Below the pieces are notes generated by a model. The model worked only from the letters and a program-made list of their open reading frames with translations, ran no database searches and was not told the origin of the DNA. The position numbers and the translations under genes are program-made. This document shows, piece after piece, positions 57,750-64,000 of a stretch of 64,000 nt of DNA (its first letter is position 1; the number at the start of each line of letters is the position of its first letter). Origin of the DNA: Caulobacter vibrioides (GTDB lineage Bacteria; Pseudomonadota; Alphaproteobacteria; Caulobacterales; Caulobacteraceae); contig NZ_PJRR01000019.1 of assembly GCF_002858865.1 (NCBI RefSeq), positions 520,656 to 584,655 on the forward strand, written 5' to 3'.

Positions 57750-57818
57750 GTGTCTCATTGTCTCCAACCGCGGTCGCAAGTCGTGACCTGGAGCCCGAAG
57801 AGCGAGGTCTCCGCCTAA
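57750..57818 (+). CDS. 22-residue small protein with exceptionally long Shine-Dalgarno sequence
   Basis: A GTG-initiated ORF of 22 codons (VSHCLQPRSQVVTWSPKSEV and two more residues). AAAGGAGGT at 57735-57743, with GGTCC after it, lies 7 nt upstream; this complements almost the whole 3' tail of 16S rRNA, with one G-U pair. A strong terminator ends the transcript 58 bp after the stop, so it forms its own unit of about 190 nt between the patatin gene and the isovaleryl-CoA dehydrogenase. It is too short for normal gene calling. I do not know a function. Confidence 0.6.
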   Translation: MSHCLQPRSQVVTWSPKSEVSA

Positions 57819-57875
57819 GGCGTTGAGCGCCAAGGGTTTCGAGTCACTGGCTGCGAGAGCGGCTACGACGATGGA

Positions 57876-57907
57876 GGGCCGCCCCGAGCGATCGGGGCGG
57901 CCCTTTT
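57876..57907 (+). terminator. Strong Rho-independent terminator after the 22-codon ORF
   Basis: A perfect 12-bp stem (57876-57887 with 57892-57903), tetraloop GCGA and a TTTT run. It is one of the strongest terminators in the window and ends the short transcript that starts near 57720. Confidence 0.95.
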
Positions 57908-57926
57908 GATGTCGCGCAGCCCAGGA

Positions 57927-59087
57927 TCAGCCGCCGATCAGCTCGCGTCCGATCAGGAAGCGGCGGATCTCGTTGGTGCCGGCGCCGATGTCATAGAGCT
58001 TGGCGTCGCGCAGCAGGCGCTCGACCGGCCACTCCTTGGTATAGCCAGCGCCACCGAGGGCCTGGATCGCCTCCAGCGACACCTTCACGGCGTTTTCCGA
58101 CGCCATCAGGATCGCGCCGGCGGCGTCGAAGCGCGTGGTCTTGCCCGCGTCACAAGCCTTGGCCACCGCGTAGACGTAAGCCCGGGCCGAGTTCAGGGCC
58201 ACGTACATGTCGGCGATCTTGCCCTGCATCAGCTGGAACGAGCCGATCGGCTGGCCGAACTGCTTGCGGTCGCGGACGTAGGGCAGCACGACATCGAGGC
58301 AAGCCTGCATGATGCCCAGCGGACCGGCCGCCAGCACGGCCCGCTCGTAGTCGAGGCCGCTCATCAGCACCCCGACGCCACCGCCGACCGGGCCCATGAC
58401 GTTCTCTTCGGGAATCTCGCAGTCCTCGAACACCAGCTCAGCGGTGTCCGACCCGCGCATGCCCATCTTGTCCAGCTTCTTAGAGACGCTGAAACCCTTC
58501 ATGCCCTTCTCGACGATGAAGGCGGTGATGCCGCGGCTACCCTCGCCGGTCTTGGCGTAGACCACCAGCGTATCGGCGTGCGGGGCGTTGGTGATCCAGA
58601 ACTTCGTGCCGTTGAGGATGTAGCGGTCGCCCACCTGCTCGGCGCGCAGCTTCATCGAGACGACATCAGAGCCCGCGCCGGCTTCGCTCATCGCCAGGGA
58701 GCCCACATGCTCGCCGCTGATCAGCTTGGGCAGATAGCGCGCCTTCTGCTCCGGCGTAGCCCACCGACGGATCTGGTTCACGCAGAGATTGGAGTGGGCG
58801 CCGTAGCTGAGCCCCACGGAGGCGGAGGCGCGGCTGACCTCTTCCATCGCCACGACGTGTTCGAGATAGCCCAGACCCAGCCCCCCGAACTCTTCCTCGA
58901 CGGTGATGCCATGCAGACCCAGATCCCCCATCGGGACCCAGAGTTCGCGGGGGAAGCTGTTGGTCTCGTCGATCTTGGCGGCGATCGGTGCGATCTTGTC
59001 GGCGGCGAAACGGGCCGTGGTCTCACGGATCGCGTCAGCGGTCTCGCCCAGCGCGAAGTCCATCGAGGGTGCGAAAGTCATCGACAT
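57927..59087 (-). CDS. liuA: Isovaleryl-CoA dehydrogenase
   Basis: A 386-residue acyl-CoA dehydrogenase of the isovaleryl type. The [21 protein letters not shown] block, [36 protein letters not shown] and the catalytic Glu in [12 protein letters not shown] fit isovaleryl-CoA dehydrogenases. The C-terminus has [33 protein letters not shown]. It makes 3-methylcrotonyl-CoA, the substrate of the carboxylase encoded downstream on the same strand; the patatin and 22-codon genes on the other strand lie between. Confidence 0.95.
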   Translation of the reverse strand: MSMTFAPSMDFALGETADAIRETTARFAADKIAPIAAKIDETNSFPRELWVPMGDLGLHGITVEEEFGGLGLGYLEHVVAMEEVSRASASVGLSYGAHSNLCVNQIRRWATPEQKARYLPKLISGEHVGSLAMSEAGAGSDVVSMKLRAEQVGDRYILNGTKFWITNAPHADTLVVYAKTGEGSRGITAFIVEKGMKGFSVSKKLDKMGMRGSDTAELVFEDCEIPEENVMGPVGGGVGVLMSGLDYERAVLAAGPLGIMQACLDVVLPYVRDRKQFGQPIGSFQLMQGKIADMYVALNSARAYVYAVAKACDAGKTTRFDAAGAILMASENAVKVSLEAIQALGGAGYTKEWPVERLLRDAKLYDIGAGTNEIRRFLIGRELIGG

Positions 59088-59139
59088 GGTTTCCTTCCCG
59101 AACGCCCGAGCGGAAGATGTGGGCGGTTTCAGCGCTTGT

Positions 59140-59169
59140 CACGCTCTGGCTCAACACTGAGAGAGCGTG
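59140..59169. promoter_or_regulatory. Inverted repeat upstream of liuA (CACGCTCT ... AGAGCGTG)
   Basis: Perfect 8-nt arms separated by 14 nt lie 53 bp before the liuA start. The size and position fit an operator, possibly for leucine-pathway control; no regulator gene is adjacent. Confidence 0.45.
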
Positions 59170-59217
59170 TGCATCCGATCTCGGTCGATTTCCACCAGAA
59201 AACAGCCGCACGATAGC

Positions 59218-59254
59218 AAAAAACGCCCGCCAGTCTCTGGGACCAGCGGGCGTT
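59218..59254 (-). terminator. Rho-independent terminator of the GH24 lysozyme gene
   Basis: A 9-bp stem (AACGCCCGC at 59222-59230 with GCGGGCGTT at 59246-59254) is followed on the minus strand by six T. It lies 35 bp past the lysozyme stop. Confidence 0.88.
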
Positions 59255-59288
59255 CTTGCTCATGCCTCGGGGTGGCGAGGCAAGAAAC

Positions 59289-60584
59289 CTACTCTTCGTC
59301 GCTCACATCGGGGCCCGCCAGACGGCGCAGCAGCAGATAGGCCGAGACCACGAAGCAGATCGCGCCGACCATGCTGGCGCCGTAGCCGAAGAGCTTGACC
59401 TGGCCATCCGAGCCCGCCGCGACGGTCAGGATCCAGAGGACGCCGCCGCCGAACAGGGCCAGACCCAGGATGCCCAGGCTGATCAGCAGGCTGGTGTTGC
59501 CAAAGCGGGGCGGCTCCGGCTCCACCAGCGGCACGTCCATCACGCCGACGGTTGCGTCCTCGCTGGTCGAGAAGCCGTCCAGATTAAAGACCGACGAGCC
59601 GGTGGCCGGCGCGCCGAACAGGGTCGGCTCGCTCGGCGCGGGACGCGTCGGGGCCGGCGCCTCGACCGGAGCCTCGGCCTGTTCAGAAGCTTGTGGCGTC
59701 AGGCGGAACGGCGTGAACTCGACCGGAGCGGCCGGCGGCGGTTCGACCGGCGCGGGCTGCGGCTCGGCCTCGAACAGCACCGGCGCCGGCTCCATCGCGG
59801 CAGGTTGCGTCGGGGCCGGCGGTTCGGGCAGGCCCAGATCATCCTGGCGCATCGCCGGCTTGGCCATCGACGCGGGCGCCGACGGCGTTTCCGGCAAGAT
59901 CGCTTCCAGGCGCGCGGCGACCGCAGCGGCCGATTGCTCGGTGGCGGTCGGAGCGTCCTCTTCCGGGACGACCACGTTCAGCGGCAGGCCTTCCTCGCGC
60001 TGGGCGATGACACGGTCGCCTTCGGTGCGGGTGTTGACGGCGGCCGGCGTCTGCTTGGGCACCGCGCAGCTGGCGTCATAGTCGACCTTGGGACGCAGCA
60101 CGGGGCTGGGCGCGGGGACCCATTCGCCGTTGGCCGGCGTGAGGAACAGGGTCTTCTCGGCGGAGCGGCGGCGAACCAGCGCATCGATGACGATGCGCTC
60201 GCCCTCGAAATCGGCCTTGCGCCACATCTCCATCGCGCACGCGGCTTGCAGGAGCGAGCCCTCGTTGATCCGGCGCAGGACGCCCGAGCGGAGGAAGTTG
60301 TCGAGGCCGATATTGAAGGCGAAGCAGACCAACGCGTCGAACTGGTTCTGGTTCAGCGGCGTGTAGGTGTGCTCGTTCACCGAATGGGCGACCGAGATGA
60401 GATCATAGAGCAGCAGCGCCTCGGCGTCCTTTTCCGAGACAGAGGCGCCCTCGCGGGCGGTCAGGGTGTGGCCATAGCCGACCGTCCAGCGCCCGTCGGG
60501 GAGCTGCGCGGCCTTCTGACGGTACCCTTCGAATCTCTTGATGAGATCGACGGCGGCCCGGGAGACCTGATGACGCGGTTTCAT
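59289..60584 (-). CDS. Membrane-anchored GH24 (T4-type) lysozyme
   Basis: A 431-residue protein. Residues 1-155 are a GH24 muramidase domain: LIKRFEGYRQKA with the catalytic Glu near 19, LPDGRWTVGYGHT, and QFDALVCFAFNIGLDNFLRSG. A ~200-residue Pro/Glu/Ala-rich linker follows (many PAPVEPPPA-type units). Two membrane helices end the protein (LLISLGILGLALFGGGVLWI and GYGASMVGAICFVVSAYLLL). There is no N-terminal signal, so the orientation of the enzyme domain is unclear. It is unlike phage endolysins, which lack such anchors. Confidence 0.88.
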   Translation of the reverse strand: MKPRHQVSRAAVDLIKRFEGYRQKAAQLPDGRWTVGYGHTLTAREGASVSEKDAEALLLYDLISVAHSVNEHTYTPLNQNQFDALVCFAFNIGLDNFLRSGVLRRINEGSLLQAACAMEMWRKADFEGERIVIDALVRRRSAEKTLFLTPANGEWVPAPSPVLRPKVDYDASCAVPKQTPAAVNTRTEGDRVIAQREEGLPLNVVVPEEDAPTATEQSAAAVAARLEAILPETPSAPASMAKPAMRQDDLGLPEPPAPTQPAAMEPAPVLFEAEPQPAPVEPPPAAPVEFTPFRLTPQASEQAEAPVEAPAPTRPAPSEPTLFGAPATGSSVFNLDGFSTSEDATVGVMDVPLVEPEPPRFGNTSLLISLGILGLALFGGGVLWILTVAAGSDGQVKLFGYGASMVGAICFVVSAYLLLRRLAGPDVSDEE

Positions 60585-60689
60585 CGCCTAGATTGACCCA
60601 GTTTGAGACAGACGCGGATGCGTTCGCCTGTCCCGGCGCAAGGTCGGCGCCAGTTTCCCCTGGCGAGGGTCGTGGCCGGCGAGAAAACC

Positions 60690-62159
60690 TCAGTGCAGCA
60701 GCAGCGAGGCGATCAGCAGCACCGCGAAGAAGCCGGTGAAGTCGGTCAGGAAGGTGACGAAGATCGAGGACGACACCGCCGGGTCACGGCCCATCTTCTC
60801 CAGCGCCAGGGGCATCAGGATGCCGCCCAAGGCCGCGGTGAAGATGTTGGTGATCAGGGCCGCGCCGACGATGATCGCCAGCTTGTCGTGTTGATCCGAC
60901 GGCCCGAAGAACATGTAGGTCGCCGCCCCCATCACCAGCGCCAGGCAAAGCCCGTTGACCAGGCCCACCAAGAGCTCGCGCGCCACGATCCGGCGGGCGT
61001 TGGCGGGGGTCAGCTCCTTGCTGGCCAGAGCCCGCACGGCCACGGCCAGGGTCTGGGTGCCGGCGTTGCCGCCCAGGGACGAGACGATCGGCATCAGGAT
61101 GGCCAGGGCCACCAATTGAGCGATCTCGGCCTGGAAGATGGCCACGCCGCTGACGGCCAGGGTGGCGGTCGCCAGGTTCAGCATCAGCCACGGCAGGCGC
61201 GACTTGACGATCTCGATCACTGAGGCGTCACGGCCGGCGTCCGACACACCGGCCAGGGCCAGAATGTCTTCCTCGGCCTCGTCGCGGATAACCTCGACGA
61301 TGTCGTCGACAGTGATCTGACCCACCAGCCGCCCGCCCGGTTCGATCACCGGGGCGCTGATCAGGTGGTACTTGTCGAAGATGTAGGCGACCTCTTCCTG
61401 GTCCATCTCGACCGGGATTTCGGTGACCGCCTCCATCAGCTCGGCCAGCGGCGTCTGACGACGGCTGCGCAGCAGGATGCTGATCGGGATCGCCCCGACA
61501 GGCTTGAAGGTCGGGTCGACGACATAGACGTCGAAGAACAGCTCGGGCAGCGAGTCGCCGGCCTCGCGGACATGGTCGATCGTCTGGCCGACGGTCCAGA
61601 ATTCCGGCGCAGCCAGGAACTCGCGCTGCATCAGGCGGCCGGCGGTCTCGTCCTCGTAGGACAGGGTCGTCTCGATGGCGGCGCGGTCGGTCTCGCCCAT
61701 GGCGGCCAGCACCTGGAAGCGCTTGGTGTCGTCCAGGTCGTCGATGACGTCGGCGGCGTCGTCGGTGTCCAGCTCCTCGAGGGCCCGGGCCAGGGTCACC
61801 GACGGGGTGGCCTCCAGCACTTCCTCGCGGATGTTGTCCTCCAGCTCGGAAATGATCTCGCCCAGCGCTTCGGGGTCGAGCAGCGGGATCACTTCCTCGC
61901 GATAGTCGGCCGTCAGAAAGCCCATCAGGTCGGCGACGTCGGCGGGGTCCAGGGCCCCCACCAGCTCGCGCAGGCGCTTGGCGTCGCCGCGGTCGGCGGC
62001 GTCGATCACCATCTCGACATATTCGGGATTAAGCGCGTAGTCGTCGCCGAGGGCGAGGTCTTCCAGCTCCTCGGGCGTCTCGGACTTGGGAAGCGGGATA
62101 TGGGCCAGCGGGATGTTGTCCAGCACGTCGTCGTTCAGTTCGGCGGTGTCCCGGGTCAT
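60690..62159 (-). CDS. mgtE: Magnesium transporter MgtE
   Basis: A 489-residue MgtE channel. The N-terminal helical domain (LREL and DPADVADLMGFLT repeats) and two CBS domains (FFDVYVVDPTFKPVGAI and ISAPVIEPGGRLVGQITVDDI) sense intracellular magnesium. Five membrane helices end the protein. The pore block SSLGGNAGTQTLAVAVRAL carries the family motif for magnesium coordination. It is followed by the lysozyme gene 105 bp away. The tRNA-Leu gene lies upstream on the same strand. Confidence 0.95.
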   Translation of the reverse strand: MTRDTAELNDDVLDNIPLAHIPLPKSETPEELEDLALGDDYALNPEYVEMVIDAADRGDAKRLRELVGALDPADVADLMGFLTADYREEVIPLLDPEALGEIISELEDNIREEVLEATPSVTLARALEELDTDDAADVIDDLDDTKRFQVLAAMGETDRAAIETTLSYEDETAGRLMQREFLAAPEFWTVGQTIDHVREAGDSLPELFFDVYVVDPTFKPVGAIPISILLRSRRQTPLAELMEAVTEIPVEMDQEEVAYIFDKYHLISAPVIEPGGRLVGQITVDDIVEVIRDEAEEDILALAGVSDAGRDASVIEIVKSRLPWLMLNLATATLAVSGVAIFQAEIAQLVALAILMPIVSSLGGNAGTQTLAVAVRALASKELTPANARRIVARELLVGLVNGLCLALVMGAATYMFFGPSDQHDKLAIIVGAALITNIFTAALGGILMPLALEKMGRDPAVSSSIFVTFLTDFTGFFAVLLIASLLLH

Positions 62160-62307
62160 GGGGGCCTCCTGAGCTCTCAGAGCGCGTGGGTTCGTTGGGC
62201 TGGTCCGATCAAGCGACCCTGAGGCGAAGTCAGGGCCAGAAACGATTAGAGCGCCCCCAGCGAGTCGGAAACCGATTTCGCCAAGCGCGCCCTACTCTTG
62301 TTCACCT

Positions 62308-62392
62308 TGGTGCGGTCGAGAAGACTCGAACTTCCACGGGTTGCCCCACAGCGACCTCAACGCTGCGCGTCTACCAATTCCGCCACGACCGC
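62308..62392 (-). tRNA. tRNA-Leu (anticodon GAG)
   Basis: Read on the minus strand, the acceptor arms GCGGTCG and CGACCGC pair perfectly, and CCA is encoded at the 3' end (62308-62310). The anticodon stem CAGCG/CGCTG encloses the loop TTGAGGT with GAG in the anticodon. A long variable arm and the TTCGAGT T-loop mark a class II tRNA. The 148 bp between it and mgtE hold no other gene. Confidence 0.97.
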
Positions 62393-62477
62393 TCGTGGTG
62401 AGGGGCGGCTGGTAGCAAACTGAATCGGCTTTGGGAAGCCGGAAGTTCGAGAATGTCGAACTCAAGCCCGCGACGGA

Positions 62478-62729
62478 TCAGCTGCCGCCGGCCATGTAGT
62501 CGTAGACGTCAGCCGCGCGGGTCACCTGGATAGCGATCCGGTCGTCGCTGATCTGGATTTCGCCGCGGGCGATCGGGTGGTTGTTGGCCAGAATCCAGAC
62601 CTCGTCATGGGTCTTGGCGTCCAGCGGAATCACCGCGCCACGGCCCATGCGCAGAAGCTGCTGCATAGGCAGGATCGAGCGACCCAGGAGGACCGAGATC
62701 TCGACATTGACGGCGTTGACCTGGCTCAC
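62478..62729 (-). CDS. Short FliN/SpoA-domain protein
   Basis: An 83-residue protein that is almost only a SpoA domain: VNAVNVEISVLLGRSILPMQQLLRMGRGAVIPLD and VWILANNHPIARGEIQI. FliN proteins form the flagellar switch ring that binds CheY-P and exports. It lacks the N-terminal part of standard FliN. GTG 62729 has AAGGG 9 nt upstream. No other flagellar gene is nearby, so it may be a paralogue of the main switch protein or act in another export system. It is divergent from lipB. Confidence 0.82.
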   Translation of the reverse strand: MSQVNAVNVEISVLLGRSILPMQQLLRMGRGAVIPLDAKTHDEVWILANNHPIARGEIQISDDRIAIQVTRAADVYDYMAGGS

Positions 62730-62801
62730 GAAGTAAGACCCTTGAACTGACACGCACGACCTGACTGGTCGCGGCGTCCAGGATTGCAAGAATAAGGCCG
62801 C

Positions 62802-63527
62802 ATGCTTTCGCTCCCGTTAAACCCTGAAAACACTGGCCTTCCGCGCATGGGACGCGATGACGCCGCGCCCGTGGGGTGGGCGGTTTCGACCCAGCCCGTC
62901 CCCTACCCGGCAGCCGTTGCCGCCATGGAGGCCCGGGCGGCGGCCATCGCCGACGGAACGGCCGGCGAGCTGATCTGGCTTTTGGAGCATCCCCCGCTCT
63001 ACACGGCCGGGGTCTCGGCCAAGGCCGGCGACCTGATCCAGCCCGACCGCTTTCCGGTGTTCGAGAGCGGGCGCGGCGGTCAGTTCACCTATCACGGCCC
63101 CGGCCAGCGCGTGGCCTATGTGATGCTGGACCTGACCCAGCGCGGCCGCGACGTCCGCGCCTTCGTGGCCGCCCTGGAGGCCTGGATCATCGACGCCCTG
63201 GACGCCTTCAACGTCACGGGCGAGCTGCGTGAGGGGCGTGTCGGCGTCTGGGTCGAGCGCAAGGGCGCCGGCTGGAGCCGCGAGGACAAGATCGCCGCCA
63301 TCGGGGTGAAGCTGCGCCGCTGGGTCAGCTTCCACGGGATCAGCCTGAACGTGGAGCCGGATCTCTCGCACTTCTCGGGCATCGTGCCCTGCGGCCAGAC
63401 CGAACACGGCGTCACCAGCCTGGTGGATCTGGGCCTGCCGGTAACCCTGGATGATGCGGACGCGGCGCTGCGGTCGAGCTTTTCGAAGGTGTTCGGAGCG
63501 GTCCAGGACGCTGAGGCGCCGGTTTAG
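62802..63527 (+). CDS. lipB: Octanoyl-(acyl-carrier-protein)-protein N-octanoyltransferase
   Basis: LipB transfers octanoyl from acyl carrier protein to lipoyl domains of 2-oxo acid dehydrogenases. The family blocks are [40 protein letters not shown], the catalytic Lys in [15 protein letters not shown] and the catalytic Cys in [14 protein letters not shown]. At 241 residues it is standard. AAGG precedes the ATG by 5 nt; a start nine codons later is also possible. It is divergent from the FliN-like gene. Confidence 0.95.
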   Translation: MLSLPLNPENTGLPRMGRDDAAPVGWAVSTQPVPYPAAVAAMEARAAAIADGTAGELIWLLEHPPLYTAGVSAKAGDLIQPDRFPVFESGRGGQFTYHGPGQRVAYVMLDLTQRGRDVRAFVAALEAWIIDALDAFNVTGELREGRVGVWVERKGAGWSREDKIAAIGVKLRRWVSFHGISLNVEPDLSHFSGIVPCGQTEHGVTSLVDLGLPVTLDDADAALRSSFSKVFGAVQDAEAPV

Positions 63528-63551
63528 GGGCATTTGATGTCCGCCTAAACT

Positions 63552-63611
63552 GCGTCCTTCCCCTTGATGGGGAAGGGTCGGGGGGATGCCCCCCCGCATC
63601 GCGGGGGAGGA
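63552..63611. repeat. Intergenic hairpin repeat after lipB
   Basis: Two adjacent hairpins (CTTCCCC/GGGGAAG and a GGGGGG/CCCCCC pair followed by GCGGGGGA) resemble the Pro-rich-frame intergenic repeats at 20635 and 23509 in base composition and organisation. It lies 25 bp after the lipB stop and may end that transcript. Confidence 0.5.
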
Positions 63612-63778
63612 ACTGGCGCGCGCGCTTCATCGACCTCACGCGATCACTCGCTGAAGGTTCGGAAAGGGACGCGGAGCGCCGGACATCCGTCCGGATTGTG
63701 AGACAAGAATACCGTTTCGACGAAGCCCGACGCTCCGCGCAGCCGTTATCCGTCAGCGTCCCGGGAAGGTGGCCCTGT

Positions 63779-63973
63779 TCAGGCCTTACCGGGACCCGGG
63801 CGCTTCCGTTTCCGGCAGCGCCCGGCGATCGAAGAGGGACGAAACCCTTTCCCCCGACCACGCCGACGGCGGGCGGGTCTGGCCAGCAACCAGATCCCCG
63901 GACCGTCCGAGTACCCCCCTCGAACCTGTCCCCGCTCGACCGCCCCCCGCCGCCGCAAATGGTCGCTGGCCAT
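63779..63973 (-). CDS. Possible 64-residue Arg-rich small protein (tentative)
   Basis: An ATG preceded by AGGAAAGG four nt upstream opens a 64-codon frame rich in Arg, Gly and Lys (GRCRKRKRPGPGKA at the end). The codon use is unlike the other genes (many CGG, GGG and CGA), so this may be spurious or acquired. A plus-strand frame open from about 63545 to the window end and a second minus-strand frame overlap it, also with rare codons. The 470 bp after lipB therefore hold no gene I can assign with confidence. Confidence 0.25.
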   Translation of the reverse strand: MASDHLRRRGAVERGQVRGGYSDGPGIWLLARPARRRRGRGKGFRPSSIAGRCRKRKRPGPGKA

Positions 63974-64000
63974 GCGCCCTTTCCTCGCGACGAGGTGGAA

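Noticed and set aside
63412..63861. A 149-codon minus-strand frame running from the end region into the lipB 3' end
   Set aside because: It crosses the intergenic hairpin repeat and lies antisense to lipB; no motif and rare codon use.
63700..64000. A plus-strand frame open to the window end
   Set aside because: It lacks a start with a ribosome site and uses codons (AGA, AGG, TTA, TCA) avoided by the other genes; cannot be supported as a gene from this window alone.
63600..64000. Possible two-piece tmRNA or RNase P RNA at the right end
   Set aside because: I looked for the tmRNA tag codons, a tRNA-like acceptor and the conserved RNase P core and found none.

Overview
The window is a compact, GC-rich chromosomal segment of an alphaproteobacterium, almost certainly a Caulobacter close to C. 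crescentus/vibrioides. The evidence is a MipZ protein that matches the Caulobacter family as I recall it, a class B3 metallo-beta-lactamase that looks like CAU-1, CcrM (GANTC) and CtrA motifs in the mipZ promoter, very high G+C in third codon positions, and many short 4-bp gene overlaps. I see no prophage, plasmid backbone, integrase, transposase or CRISPR array. It reads as core genome with some accessory regulators and small elements.

Left part (1-20 kb): polyprenyl diphosphate synthase, a TrmN6-like methyltransferase, a small cytochrome c, CAP and YceI periplasmic proteins, ilvC, an RcnB-like repeat protein, a CsgG-like protein, the folate pair thyA and folA with a quinone oxidoreductase between them, a DUF3667 membrane protein, SMP-30, an old-yellow-enzyme relative, an acyl-CoA dehydrogenase with a small ABM monooxygenase, a TerB-DnaJ protein and an exported GH1 glucosidase.

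Middle part (20-45 kb): a five-gene, mostly overlapping methionine/one-carbon operon on the minus strand. Its order is ArsR-methyltransferase regulator, metF, metallo-beta-lactamase, metH N-terminal half, metH C-terminal half. A perfect 24-bp palindrome sits just in front of the first start codon, and a MITE-like inverted-repeat element separates the metH halves. Then come two small divergent regulator/enzyme pairs (LysR/SnoaL and HxlR/carboxymuconolactone decarboxylase), ettA, a TonB-dependent receptor, lepB, a ribbon-helix-helix-like/TM/EF-hand protein, a candidate small RNA, and an exported SGNH hydrolase plus polysaccharide deacetylase pair preceded by LacI-type operator-like sites. An S9 peptidase, a FemAB-like/GDPD/RidA operon and a phasin follow.

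Right part (45-64 kb): a DD-carboxypeptidase with a SPOR domain, an aminotransferase, mipZ next to panC, and a 29-codon membrane microprotein. The leucine-degradation genes (isovaleryl-CoA dehydrogenase, carboxylase beta and alpha, methylglutaconyl-CoA hydratase) are interrupted by a patatin-like phospholipase and a striking 22-codon ORF with an exceptionally long Shine-Dalgarno sequence and its own terminator. After these come a membrane-anchored GH24 lysozyme, mgtE, tRNA-Leu(GAG), a short FliN-like protein and lipB. The last 470 bp hold a repeat and no confidently assigned gene.

The most promising undescribed items are the 22-codon ORF (57750-57818), the candidate three-hairpin RNA (36918 to about 37005), the beta-lactamase inside the methionine operon with its palindromic operator, and the membrane-anchored lysozyme.
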